NCBI RefSeq assembly: GCF_000336915.1
Contig: NZ_AOMD01000029.1
Coordinates: 62,001 to 126,000 of the forward strand
Direction of reading: 5' to 3'
Length of the DNA stretch: 64,000 bases
Origin: Halococcus saccharolyticus DSM 5350
Lineage (GTDB): Archaea > Halobacteriota > Halobacteria > Halobacteriales > Halococcaceae
Shown: positions 51,499-60,728 of the stretch, piece after piece
Layout: every line of letters starts with the position of its first letter
Position numbering within the stretch: position 1 is the first letter of the stretch
Program-made: the position numbers and the translations under genes
Notes under the pieces: generated by a model
Told to the model about the DNA's origin: nothing
Seen by the model: the letters and a program-made list of their open reading frames with translations, nothing else
Database searches by the model: none

Positions 51499-51820
51499 TC
51501 GGCTGTGACAATGGCTCTCGCGTGGGATATCGCATGGTTGATTTACTCCCAGTAACTGAACCGAGGTCGCCGCTTCGCGCGAAATCGATAAACCACTATA
51601 AAGTGTATGGAGGCAGATTCTGGGTTCAAATGGCCTGAGGTTAGTGAAATCAGCGGAATTGGCTGAAATGCCATTTACTCGTGCTTAGTCCAATAAGGAC
51701 GAGTACTTTTACGGACCACCGCGCCCTCCCCCACAGCACACCAGATGCGACAACCCAGAACCCGGGTTACTCACCCAGAGAACGGCCATCGATCGAACGA
51801 ACGCCACGGAGGTGCGTAGC
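51499..51820. other. 322-base gap before the integrase
   Basis: No gene is seen. AACCCGGGTT, a 10-base palindrome, lies at 51761-51770, and GGAGGTG (51808-51814) is the ribosome site of the integrase. No tRNA end or direct repeat that would serve as attachment site was identified. Confidence 0.35.
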
Positions 51821-52945
51821 GTGGTGCGGATCGACGCCGTCATCGAGGACTTCCTGACGGACAAGGGGAAAGGACAGCGCGGCGAGAGCGGGAACTACCG
51901 CCAAGACGCAAGTCGAGAGCTCGATCGGTTCGTCGACTTTCTCGCTGATCACGAAGACGCAGTAGAGACGTTCGACGAACTGGAGTCCGGACACCTACGC
52001 GAGTACGCGCGCTACCTCACCCGTCAGGGCTGGACAGAGGGGACAGTCCGCACGTACTACGCGTACGTCTCGGCGTTCTGTGGCTGGGCAGTCCGCGAGG
52101 GCCACCTCGCCGAGAACGTTGCCCAGCGGCGCAACGCGACCGAGCCGATTCCCGATGATGGCGGTCACAAGAGTGGCAACCAGCAAGCGTGGTCCGCTGG
52201 GGATCGCCAACAGCTCACTGCGTTCGTCGACGAGCAGGCGAGTACCGCGATCGACAATATCGGCGAGGATCGAGAGGCAGCGATCAAAGCCTGCCGCGAC
52301 CGCGCTCTGGTGTATCTGCTGTCGTATTCCGGAGTGCGGGGCGCGGAGATCCTCCGCGATCGGAGCGACGAGCGTCGCCAAGGGCTCTACTGGGAGGACG
52401 TTCATCTCGAAGACCGGTATGCGACCGTGTTCGCCAAGAAACAGCGTCTCGATGACCGGGGTCTCCCCCAACCAGTACTCCACCCGCTACAGATGTACCA
52501 GAAGGTCCTCGACGTGCCAAGCCAGAACTGGCCGGTGTTCCCCTCGTTGCATCGCCCGACACTCTCGGAGTGTTTGACTGATAGGCTGACCGCACGCGGG
52601 TACATCAAAACCGAGATCGAAGAGATGCACACGGACCGCTCGCAGATCGAAATCTGCATCGAATTCGATATTACTCCTCCGTCAATGACGACCGGTGCTG
52701 GGAGGCACGTCCTCAAGCGGCTCTGTGATGCGGCGGGTATCGAACTCGGCGACGACCGCGACTATCTGATGCCTCACGGCGCTCGCCGCGGTGCCGGTGA
52801 AGTCCTCGTGCGGACTTCAGGACACGCAGCTGCTGCCCGAGCCCTCGACAACTCCGAGGAGGTCGTTCGCGAGCACTACTCACATATCGAAGCCGGCGAG
52901 CTCGCTGACCAGATGACCACCGCCTTTGAGGAAGCGGACCAATGA
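51821..52945 (+). CDS. tyrosine recombinase/integrase
   Basis: The 374-aa protein has an N-terminal SAM-like core-binding domain (FDELESGHLREYARYLTRQG; TVRTYYAYVSAFCGWAVREG) and a catalytic domain. The catalytic residues are Arg in LLSYSGVRGAEIL, the box MPHGARRGAGEVLV (His-x2-Arg), and Tyr in EHYSHIEAG. The GTG at 51821 is chosen because GGAGGTG lies six bases upstream; other GTGs are possible. Such enzymes integrate or resolve plasmids and proviruses. It sits between ordinary genes with no evident element around it. Confidence 0.85.
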   Translation: MVRIDAVIEDFLTDKGKGQRGESGNYRQDASRELDRFVDFLADHEDAVETFDELESGHLREYARYLTRQGWTEGTVRTYYAYVSAFCGWAVREGHLAENVAQRRNATEPIPDDGGHKSGNQQAWSAGDRQQLTAFVDEQASTAIDNIGEDREAAIKACRDRALVYLLSYSGVRGAEILRDRSDERRQGLYWEDVHLEDRYATVFAKKQRLDDRGLPQPVLHPLQMYQKVLDVPSQNWPVFPSLHRPTLSECLTDRLTARGYIKTEIEEMHTDRSQIEICIEFDITPPSMTTGAGRHVLKRLCDAAGIELGDDRDYLMPHGARRGAGEVLVRTSGHAAAARALDNSEEVVREHYSHIEAGELADQMTTAFEEADQ

Positions 52946-53298
52946 GGCAAGTCGAAGACAAGGTGTTACAAAATATTGATACACCACAGTGGCATCCTGA
53001 GAAACGGTGTGAGAAGAAGTCGATATCGCCGTAATTCAGAAACGGCGACAACAGACCTATCGGCCGATATCTGAAACCCATGCCAACCGTTCTATGACAC
53101 CCTGCAGACAGAAAAGCGTTGACCGAATCGGGTCCGAGTGGATAGTCGGTGCTTTCCCATTTTCCGTCCCCAACGTCTCGTTGAGGCTGTGGTCAATCCA
53201 CTCGCGAAATAGTGTCTAAAGGCACGTACTACCGCTGATGTCGGGGTTCTACGACTGACAACACTCTTAGTCCTAGACGCCGGATATAGCCGTACAAC
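52946..53298. other. 353-base gap
   Basis: No gene is recognised. The stretch has several short frames without family features. The right end contains the start region of the small zinc-finger gene at 53299. Confidence 0.3.
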
Positions 53299-53403
53299 AT
53301 GTCTCTAACATGTGCAAGATGTGACGAGCGCATTGCTGTGGGTGAGCGCCGTCGGCCAACGCCTAACGGCACCGCACACGATCGCTGTCTCGACGCACGC
53401 TGA
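53299..53403 (+). CDS. 34-aa Cys/His small protein
   Basis: The frame reads MSLTCARCDERIAVGERRRP and ends with TPNGTAHDRCLDAR. CxxC near the start and HDRC near the end could form a single zinc knuckle. Tiny CxxC...HxxC proteins of this size are common in haloarchaea. The small length and the absence of a partner keep the call modest. Confidence 0.45.
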   Translation: MSLTCARCDERIAVGERRRPTPNGTAHDRCLDAR

Positions 53404-53511
53404 GTGGTCTGCAAAGAAACGAATGCTCGTCACAGACTGAGCCAGCGAGACGCCTCATAACCGTTTGGTAGAACAAACCCGTTTTAGTAGGTCCCACAAG
53501 TCTCGTGACAC

Positions 53512-54762
53512 ATGGCCGCGTCTTCGTTTGATAGTCAACAAGCAATCGCCACCTCACCGACGCCAGCGAAGGCATTTCAGGACGTCCCACGGAATCGTCG
53601 GAGACGTGTGTTTTTTCGGCTGTCCGAGACAGTGCAGCAGTCCGTCATCGAAGACATGAGCCAAGAGCAGTTGCATCGATTTATCCGTCGGATCGATCCT
53701 GACGAGGCGACAGATGTTCTTCAACTGACTGACGAGGAAACGCAGGCAGTGATTCTCCGGCGTCTCGACGAGGACCGCCGAGAGAGAATCGGATTCCTCC
53801 TTGATTTCGACCCAGAGACCACTGCGGGCATGATGAATCTCAATTATATAACGCTCGACGCCAGCAGTAGTTTCGACGCTGTCGCCCAGCGTGTCCGCCG
53901 CTACGAGGAACGGATCGGTCGTTTCCCGACTATCTTCATCACTGACGGCGACGAACTACTGGGTGAGTTGCCCAGTCAAGCGTTAGCGATGGCTGACCGG
54001 GAGTCTGTCAAGGTTACTGACCACATCCACGAAACCCCAACTGTCAGGTACGACAGGCCCGATACAGACGCGCTCGAAGTCTTCAGAGCCAATCCAGAGA
54101 GTATGGTCGCCGTTCTCGATACCGATGATAGCATTCTCGGAGTCATCGACGCGGACGACATTCTTCGGGTCATCGATGAAGAGGCCAGCGAAACGCTCTA
54201 CGAGTTCACCGGCGTCGCTGAAGAGGAGAGCGTCCTTGACGGTCCCCTCACGAAGATCCGCAGTCGGTACAAGTGGCTCGTCATCAACCTCGGAACGGCG
54301 TTCATGGCCGCGGCCGTCGTCGGGTTGTTCGAGAGCACTATCGCGGCGCTTGCAGTGCTGGCAGCGTATATGCCGGTCGTCGCCGGGATGGGTGGCAACG
54401 CGGGCACCCAGACGATGGCCGTGACCGTCCGCGGCATCTCGCTCGAACAGGTCTCGCTCGCAACTGGTACGCGCGCTATCGTCAACGAGGTCATCGCGGG
54501 TGCCGCCAACGGCCTCATCACTGGCGTACTCGTCGCTGCCATTGCCACAGTGTTCAATCAGAGCCCACTCTTGGGACTGGTCATCGGCGTGTCGATGGTG
54601 CTGAACCTGATTATCGCCGGATTCTTCGGTGCTCTCATTCCACTCGTTCTCGACCGGCTCGGCCAAGACCCCGCAACCTCGGCGACCATCTTCATCACCA
54701 CTGCGACCGACGTCCTTGGCTTTTTTGCCTTCCTCGGGCTGGCTCAGGTCGTTCTGCTGTAA
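53512..54762 (+). CDS. mgtE: MgtE-family magnesium transporter
   Basis: The 416-aa protein has the MgtE plan. It opens with an N-domain (FFRLSETVQQSVIEDMSQEQ; DEATDVLQLTDEETQAVILR), followed by two CBS domains (VTDHIHETPTVRYDRPDTDA; MVAVLDTDDSILGVIDADDI). A membrane domain of about five helices starts at residue 260 and holds the signature YMPVVAGMGGNAGTQTMAVT. The N-domain and CBS domains sense intracellular Mg2+ to gate the channel. The length is slightly short for the family but complete. CorA at 48747 provides a second Mg2+ route. Confidence 0.9.
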   Translation: MAASSFDSQQAIATSPTPAKAFQDVPRNRRRRVFFRLSETVQQSVIEDMSQEQLHRFIRRIDPDEATDVLQLTDEETQAVILRRLDEDRRERIGFLLDFDPETTAGMMNLNYITLDASSSFDAVAQRVRRYEERIGRFPTIFITDGDELLGELPSQALAMADRESVKVTDHIHETPTVRYDRPDTDALEVFRANPESMVAVLDTDDSILGVIDADDILRVIDEEASETLYEFTGVAEEESVLDGPLTKIRSRYKWLVINLGTAFMAAAVVGLFESTIAALAVLAAYMPVVAGMGGNAGTQTMAVTVRGISLEQVSLATGTRAIVNEVIAGAANGLITGVLVAAIATVFNQSPLLGLVIGVSMVLNLIIAGFFGALIPLVLDRLGQDPATSATIFITTATDVLGFFAFLGLAQVVLL

Positions 54763-54992
54763 GCGATGACTCGACTTCGGTAATCACGCGCACGACAAAC
54801 GGATCGATTCAGAGCAGTCTCATCAGCGCTCGATGTGCGAAATGTTTTCTCCAGCCACAACCCCTCACTTGAAGCGATCGACGTGACTTTGAGACGCGCT
54901 GTCTTGTTATCAAGACGGGTCGCATACGCAGTGTCTCACCAGCTCTCACAAGGAACTCAGTCAAACACATGGTGGGCACAAGAATGAGATAA

Positions 54993-55057
54993 AGGGCCAT
55001 TCCATAAGATCGAGGAACGCTCACCTCGCTGCGCAAAAAAGTCCCCATGATGGCCCT
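54993..55057. ncRNA. nested inverted repeats in a 503-base gap
   Basis: AGGGCCAT (54993-55000) pairs with ATGGCCCT (55050-55057), and inside it CGAGG pairs with CCTCG around an 8-base loop. A structured transcript of about 65 bases is possible. Further on, around 55070-55160, a plus frame reads ADAPSCPICASGKTERIERV and FRYQCDS, which looks like the remnant of a small zinc-finger protein without a start codon. No other gene is seen in 54763-55265. Confidence 0.25.
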
Positions 55058-55265
55058 ATAATCTTCCAGATTGTCGCTGATGCGCCATCCTGTCCCATCT
55101 GTGCCTCAGGGAAGACTGAACGAATCGAACGTGTGTTTCGTTACCAGTGTGATTCTGCGCCCGTATCGCTACTGCTATCGGTCCATGACGTTCAGCTGGT
55201 TGTTGAGCTGAGAGTCCCACCCACTGGGCGAGTTCTTATACGCCTGAATCTCTAAATTGCGTACA

Positions 55266-56468
55266 ATGCTACTCGTTCTGCTCCAGGTTGCCGACATCGG
55301 GATTTCGTCGATCATCGTCCTACTGGTAGTGGTACTCGCGATTATTACTGTCTACAGTGCGATCGAGATCGTCAACGCCTATGAGAAACGTGCGCTCACC
55401 GTGTTCGGCGACTACCGCAAACTGCTCCAACCCGGCATCAACTTCGTGCCGCCGTTCGTCAACCGAACCTATCCGTTCGATATGCGGACCCAGACGCTCG
55501 ATGTTCCCCGTCAAGAGGCCATTACGCGCGACAACTCGCCCGTGACCGCCGATGCGGTGGTTTACATCAAGGTAATGGACGCGAAGAAAGCGTTTCTGGA
55601 GGTCGACGACTACAAGCGCGCGGTGTTGAACCTTGCTCAGACCACCCTCCGCGCCGTCTTGGGCGATATGGACTTGGATAACACCCTGAGTAAGCGTACA
55701 GAAATCAACACGAAAATCCGGAAAGAACTCGATGAACCGACCGACGAGTGGGGCATCCGAGTTGAGTCGGTCGAGGTCCGTGAGGTGAACCCCTCACCGA
55801 CCGTCCAACAAGCAATGGAACAGCAGACTTCCGCGGAGCGGCGTCGACGCGCGATGATTCTCGAAGCCCAGGGTGAACGCCGGAGTGCGGTCGAGAGTGC
55901 GGAGGGTGAAAAGCAGTCAAACATCATCCGCGCCCAGGGTGAAAAGCAGAGCCAGATCCTCGAAGCCCAGGGTGATGCAGTTTCGACGGTACTGCGGGCG
56001 AAATCCGCCGAGTCGATGGGCGAGCGTGCGGTGATCGACAAGGGGATGGAAACCCTCGAATCGATCGGCCAGGGCGAATCGACGACGTTCGTCCTGCCCC
56101 AGGAGCTCTCCTCAATGCTCGGCCGGTACGGCAAGCATCTCACCGGCAGCGACGTCCGTGAGGACGGTCAGGATCTCGACAGCCTCGACTTCGACGACGA
56201 GACTCGCGAACTGATCGGACTCGACGACATCGACGAGATCATCGGCAACATCGACGAGGACGCCGAACTCGACATCGAGGCGATGGAACAGGAGGCCGAA
56301 GCGATCAAAACCGGGGAGGCGACCGGCGACATCCAGGACCCCGACGAGATCATCGCGGAGATGGACCAACCCGACAGAAGCAGCGCGACGGGCGATGAGG
56401 ATGATTTGAGCGATGGGACCGACACGAGCAACACCGAAACCGAGGAACTCGAATCAGAACCCAATTGA
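55266..56468 (+). CDS. SPFH/band-7 (stomatin-like) membrane protein
   Basis: The 400-aa protein begins with a membrane helix (IIVLLVVVLAIITVYSAIEI) and the SPFH domain: YEKRALTVFGDYRKLLQPGI, NFVPPFVNRTYPFDMRTQTL, VTADAVVYIKVMDAKKAFLE. A coiled-coil stalk (EQQTSAERRRRAMILEAQGE; SAESMGERAVIDKGMETLES) leads to a long acidic tail. SPFH proteins form rings or scaffolds in the membrane, often with proteases. The ATG at 55266 is used; a TTG three codons earlier is open. No NfeD partner gene is adjacent. Confidence 0.9.
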   Translation: MLLVLLQVADIGISSIIVLLVVVLAIITVYSAIEIVNAYEKRALTVFGDYRKLLQPGINFVPPFVNRTYPFDMRTQTLDVPRQEAITRDNSPVTADAVVYIKVMDAKKAFLEVDDYKRAVLNLAQTTLRAVLGDMDLDNTLSKRTEINTKIRKELDEPTDEWGIRVESVEVREVNPSPTVQQAMEQQTSAERRRRAMILEAQGERRSAVESAEGEKQSNIIRAQGEKQSQILEAQGDAVSTVLRAKSAESMGERAVIDKGMETLESIGQGESTTFVLPQELSSMLGRYGKHLTGSDVREDGQDLDSLDFDDETRELIGLDDIDEIIGNIDEDAELDIEAMEQEAEAIKTGEATGDIQDPDEIIAEMDQPDRSSATGDEDDLSDGTDTSNTETEELESEPN

Positions 56469-56698
56469 GTCGTATTGACGGTCACTGAGGCCTTTCTCGG
56501 CTATCTTCCCCGACCACGCTGGGCGACAGCACTCGCCATCCGTTTCCGACTTCCACTCATGATTTTGGGTGAATCCAGACTCTCACTACACGAGAACGGT
56601 CAACGGTGGCGGACGCCTCAGTTCGAACTCGGCCATTCATATGCCATTTTCTACATTTGCGCCGACAAGGGCTTACGCATGAATCATGTAAAATCATA

Positions 56699-57661
56699 AT
56701 GGAACGTCCCACTCGCCAGCGCGAGCGCAACACCGAAACCGAGGAGCCAGCGCAGGAAACGGAGGACGAACGAGTCTGTCCCGAGTGTGAATCGGCCAGT
56801 TTCATCAAAAGCGCCGATCAAGGCGAACTCGTCTGTGAGGACTGTGGACTGATTCTTGAGGACGATAACATCGACCGAGGGCCTGAATGGCGGGCATTCA
56901 ATCACGCAGAACGCCAGAGCAAGTCCCGCGTTGGCGCACCAACCACCCAGACGATGCATGACAAAGGGCTAACTACCAACATCGGGTGGCAAAACAAAGA
57001 CGCCTCTGGCCGCTCTCTGTCCGCCGAAAAACGGACACGGATGAACCGCCTCCGAAAATGGCAGGAGCGAGTTCGAACCAAAGACGCTGGCGAGCGCAAT
57101 CTCCAATTTGCACTCAGTGAGACTGACCGGATGGCGAGTGCGCTTGGTGTGCCCCGTTCGGTTCGAGAGGTTGCCTCGGTCATCTACCGGCGTGCACTCT
57201 CCGATGATCTGATCCGGGGACGCTCCATCGAGGCTGTCGCCACGGGTGCTCTCTATGCCGCCTGCCGCAAAGAAGGAATTCCCCGCAGTCTGGAAGAAGT
57301 CACCCACGTCGCTCGCGTCGAACAAAAAGAGATCGGCCGCACATATCGCTATATTGCCCGCGAACTCGAACTCGGAATGCGACCGACCGATCCACAGAAG
57401 TACGTTCCTCGGTTTTGTTCCGCGCTCGATCTGAGTGAGGAAGTCCAGTCGAAAGCTAACGAGGTCATTGAAGCCAGCGTAGCAGAGGGACTCCTCTCGG
57501 GGAAATCACCAACTGGGTACGCTGCTGCTGCGATCTACGCTGCATCACTGCTCTGTAATGAGAAGAAGACTCAGCGCGAAGTCGCCGACGTTGCACAGGT
57601 GACCGAAGTCACGATCCGGAATCGGTATCAGGAACAGATTGAAGCTGTGGGAATTCAGTAG
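56699..57661 (+). CDS. tfb: transcription initiation factor B (TFB)
   Basis: The 320-aa protein is an archaeal TFB. The N-terminal zinc ribbon has VCPECESASFIKSADQGELV and CEDCGLILED (two CxxC pairs), followed by the B-reader region (GPEWRAFNHAERQSKSRVGA). Two cyclin folds start at about residues 125 and 220 (VPRSVREVASVIYRRALSDD; LLSGKSPTGYAAAAIYAASL). The C-terminal HTH (REVADVAQVTEVTIRNRYQE) binds the BRE. It recruits RNA polymerase to TATA promoters with TBP. Haloarchaea have several TFBs; this may be a specialised one. Confidence 0.93.
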   Translation: MERPTRQRERNTETEEPAQETEDERVCPECESASFIKSADQGELVCEDCGLILEDDNIDRGPEWRAFNHAERQSKSRVGAPTTQTMHDKGLTTNIGWQNKDASGRSLSAEKRTRMNRLRKWQERVRTKDAGERNLQFALSETDRMASALGVPRSVREVASVIYRRALSDDLIRGRSIEAVATGALYAACRKEGIPRSLEEVTHVARVEQKEIGRTYRYIARELELGMRPTDPQKYVPRFCSALDLSEEVQSKANEVIEASVAEGLLSGKSPTGYAAAAIYAASLLCNEKKTQREVADVAQVTEVTIRNRYQEQIEAVGIQ

Positions 57662-57698
57662 ACGGAACAAACGGTTATCACACCCCATCGCCTCCTGT

Positions 57699-57896
57699 AT
57701 GGGAATGAAGGATGTATTTAGGGAGCTGGGGCGTCGAGCTGAGAAGTTCAAACAGGACGTGAATGCCGGTGCGGGAGAAACCGCGGACTACGAGTGTATG
57801 GAGTGTGAGGAACAATTCGCTGTGAAACCCGACCAGTGTCCGAACTGTGGGTCAGAGCAGATACCATCGACGGAAACTGAAGGCGAATCGGCGTGA
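57699..57896 (+). CDS. small zinc-ribbon protein
   Basis: The 65-aa protein starts MGMKDVFRELGRRAEKFKQD, a basic helix, followed by a Cys4 ribbon: YECMECEEQFAVKPDQCPNC then GSEQIPS. Start at 57699 or at the second Met, 57705. It lies directly after tfb on the same strand (38 bases), and a shared transcript is possible. The function is unknown. Confidence 0.65.
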   Translation: MGMKDVFRELGRRAEKFKQDVNAGAGETADYECMECEEQFAVKPDQCPNCGSEQIPSTETEGESA

Positions 57897-58054
57897 ACCC
57901 TTCCTGTACGCCTACTAGGAAGATTACGATCATTTCGGCTGACCTTCTCGCCACCCTGCCGCTAACTCAAAACCACCCCGCTTCCGCCAATCTGGCGAGA
58001 AACTACCGTTTCAAACCATGACATCGAATACCATCATCTCACCGTCTCTGATAC

Positions 58055-59076
58055 TCAAAGACAGAGATATTGATAGACACCTGGCAGACTAATCGATTCG
58101 AGTGCTGTCCAGACTGCTGATCGGATTTCGGCACAACTGCCGAAGTAGCGGTTTGCTAAGGCGAATTTGAGCCGACGCCAGTATTCTTCGGTTGGGTTCA
58201 GATCCGGCGATCCAGTCGGGAAATACACCAGCTCAATCGGTTCATTGGCGGCGAAGTCCTTCACCGTCCCAGCGGTGAAGTACGTCGCCTGGTCCAACAG
58301 TACAACCAGCTTCTCGCCGAACTCCGCTTGGAGATGCTCCAGAAAGCGGATCGTCACCTCACCGGTGAACGATCCGCCACACTCCAGCACCGACGTCTCG
58401 CCGTACTCAGTGACTGCTCCCAATAGGTTCACACCCTCGCGAGAGGCCGACACGCCCACGGTCGGCCTCTCGCCTACCGGATACCATGCCGCATAGAGAT
58501 CCGCTCCAACCGCTTTCCGCGTCTGATCGATCGTGACGACCGTGGCGTCCTCGTCACGGTGGCCTACTTTTTTTCGACCGTCTCTTCGAACTCCTTGCGT
58601 TCGTCTTCATCCGCAGAGGCCGGCTCCGGCCGGGGTCTCTTCGGCGAGACCCCGGCCTTGTGCATGAGTCGGCGAGTGTGACGGCGGGAGAAGGCAATGT
58701 CGAACGCCTCAATGAGGTAGTGCTGGGCGAGAGCTGTACTCCACGCTGGGTCGTCGTATCCAGCTTCTTCAGGAGGTTCGTGGAGTACAGCAGTGAACTC
58801 CTCGAACTGTTCGTCGCTGAGTTCGGAAGGACGCCCAGGACGAGATTTATCGTAGAGCGCGGCGTCGAAGCCGCGCTCTTCGAAGCGATTCAACCAGTTG
58901 TAGACGGTCTGGCGGTCCCAGCCGTATTTGTCCTCAATATCGGCCGGAGAGAGTCCTTCGAGATATTCGCGAGCAGCGGTGAGACGTTTGATCGCCTTCG
59001 GATCTGTCTCGTCCGCGAGTTGCTCGCGGACTCGACGTTTCGTGAGGTCGGGGATCTTGTTCCCTCCCTTGGCCAT
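58055..59076 (-). CDS. IS630-type transposase, two frames joined by -1 frameshift
   Basis: The N-terminal frame (59076-58564, 170 aa) has the helix-turn-helix part: DIEDKYGWDRQTVYNWLNRF and SRRHTRRLMHKAGVSPKRPR. It stops just after GTCGAAAAAAAGTAG. The C-terminal frame continues in -1 register with VGHRDEDATVVTIDQTRKAV, KLVVLLDQATYFTAGTVKDF and PDLNPTEEYWRRLK, which supply the DDE residues. The joint is the A AAA AAG heptamer, so a single fused protein of about 340 aa can be made by ribosomal frameshifting. This is known for other IS families. Terminal repeats were not identified with certainty. Confidence 0.8.
58567..58573 (-). promoter_or_regulatory. A AAA AAG ribosomal frameshift site
   Basis: Read on the minus strand, the heptamer A AAA AAG lies immediately before the TAG stop of the first transposase frame, with a -1 slip leading into the second frame. 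It is the same heptamer as the E. coli dnaX site. Slippage would yield the fused transposase. Confidence 0.75.
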
Positions 59077-59127
59077 ATCGGCGACTGTTCCGCTGATGTA
59101 TCAAAACTTCCGGCCTACGGTATAGTT

Positions 59128-60552
59128 TATTCCTGTTTCGAGTATTTGAACCCCACTCACTAACCGCCTGTTTACCGTACTGAGCGCATGAGTTCAGCAA
59201 TCAGCGCTCCGACGTTCGGCGGTGGTGCAGAGAATCGCGTCGTTGATGGATTCACCTCGCTGCTCGACGAAGTCGACAGCGAGGAAATCGCCGCTCGATA
59301 CGATATCGGTCTTCATTCGAATCGCATTGATTTTCTCGAACACGTCAAAATCGGTCTCCGGTTGGGCATCGCTGATCCGAACACACTCGAAGATCTCGCT
59401 CAACAGACCGATGTCTACTCCGATCTCGAACCGATCAGCAAGGGTCACTTCTCGAAATTGACCACGCGCCGACCCTACCAAGCGGTCGTCGACCTGGCGA
59501 CCGCTGTCCTTGAGCAGCGTTCTCTGTACCATCCTGCCGGAATCGCTCGCAAACGCCTCGAACACCTTCGGGACCGCCAGATCATCGGCTGCGATGCCAC
59601 ACGTCTTCCACTCAGAACGACGCTCGTCGTCGACACCGGCGACGACGAGCTCGTCGTTCGTCCCGAAGATGGTGGAATCGAACTGCATACTGCCGCTCGA
59701 CTCGATCCAGCCATGAAACATCCACTCGGTGCGTTTGTCACTCGTGCGAATTATCCTGAATCGGACGCGTTTCCCGTCCTCGCCGGCGACGTCGAGGTCC
59801 ACGAGGACCTCGACTCGGTGATTTTCGTCTTCGATAAGGGCTACGTCAATTACGGTCGGTTTGCTGGTATGAAGAACGACGATATGGACTTCGTCACACC
59901 TCTCAAAGACAATGCGAAACACGAAGTCGTGGAGCGAGTCCACGACTTCGAACACGAACAGCCAGATGGCGAAGAGGTACGGGTCACTGACGAGTACATC
60001 GAACTGGGAACGGTGGGACGGGAGTATCGGAAAGTCACCATCATGCACGACGATGATGACGACGAAATTTATCTCACAACACTGTCTCACGACGAATTTG
60101 ATGCCTTGGAGATCGGGCTGATCTACGGCGTCCGGTGGCTGATCGAGATTATGTTTCGTGAATTGAAACAATACACGAACATCCAAAGATTTCACAGCAT
60201 GACGCTGAACGGTGTCTTTTTCGAGGTATATTGCACGTTTCTCGCGTACATCCTTGCCGACTACTACCGACGCCAATATCCAGTCCACGGCGGAATGCCG
60301 CGGACGTTCCGCCTGATCCGCAACTACTGGAACCAACCGCTCGGTGAATATGGGTAGCCCTCGACGCATCCGACGCGTTCGCCGCCGCTCACGAGCGGCG
60401 GCTCCGGGAAGTTCACTTGAAAATTCTATCTGATAGTCATTTCATGCATCGATGCTGATCTCAACAGATCGTTTCCCGATCAGATCCAACTGATTTCCCG
60501 ATCTGAGATTGAGGAACCGCTGGGGTAGCTACAAATACTCGAAACAGGAATA
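59128..60552 (+). mobile_element. IS4/ISH8-type insertion sequence, complete
   Basis: The element is 1425 bases. Its ends are 21-base perfect inverted repeats: 59128-59148 begins TATTCCTGTTTCGAG and 60532-60552 is its complement. GTATAGTT is duplicated at 59120-59127 and 60553-60560 as target site. The transposase fills most of it. It lies next to the IS630-type element, about 50 bases before that transposase's start, and may have split that element's right end. The remaining 60561-60728 shows no gene. Confidence 0.9.
59188..60357 (+). CDS. IS4-family (ISH8-like) transposase
   Basis: The 389-aa DDE transposase has IIGCDATRLPLR (first Asp), VIFVFDKGYVNYGRF (second Asp), and the IS4 signature Y-x2-R-x3-E-x6-K as YGVRWLIEIMFRELK (near residue 312). 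The N-terminal helical domain (LDEVDSEEIAARYDIGLHSN; GHFSKLTTRRPYQAVVDLAT) binds the ends. It is intact and inside an element with perfect repeats and a target duplication, so it is probably active or recently active. Confidence 0.92.
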   Translation: MSSAISAPTFGGGAENRVVDGFTSLLDEVDSEEIAARYDIGLHSNRIDFLEHVKIGLRLGIADPNTLEDLAQQTDVYSDLEPISKGHFSKLTTRRPYQAVVDLATAVLEQRSLYHPAGIARKRLEHLRDRQIIGCDATRLPLRTTLVVDTGDDELVVRPEDGGIELHTAARLDPAMKHPLGAFVTRANYPESDAFPVLAGDVEVHEDLDSVIFVFDKGYVNYGRFAGMKNDDMDFVTPLKDNAKHEVVERVHDFEHEQPDGEEVRVTDEYIELGTVGREYRKVTIMHDDDDDEIYLTTLSHDEFDALEIGLIYGVRWLIEIMFRELKQYTNIQRFHSMTLNGVFFEVYCTFLAYILADYYRRQYPVHGGMPRTFRLIRNYWNQPLGEYG

Positions 60553-60728
60553 GTATAGTTCTCTATCCATTATCAGTACAAACTCTACACTCAGTACGAG
60601 AGTTACGGTTTGTCGGGATGAGCGACGTCGAAATCAAGCCCCGTCTAGCGATCCTACAGAGCAGCTACTTCAGATGTAAGTGGTAGAACAAGTATAACCG
60701 GCTAGCGCCCCTCCCAATAGAGACACAC

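Noticed and set aside
51620-51640. GGGTTCAAAT near the integrase as a possible tRNA attachment site
   Set aside because: No acceptor or anticodon stems, and no second copy of the sequence was found.
54809-55048. 79-codon minus-strand frame
   Set aside because: Basic, Arg-rich and overlapping the nested inverted repeat; not protein-like for this organism.
59194-60369. 391-codon minus-strand frame opposite the IS4-type transposase
   Set aside because: Shadow of the transposase, which carries the DDE and YREK motifs.
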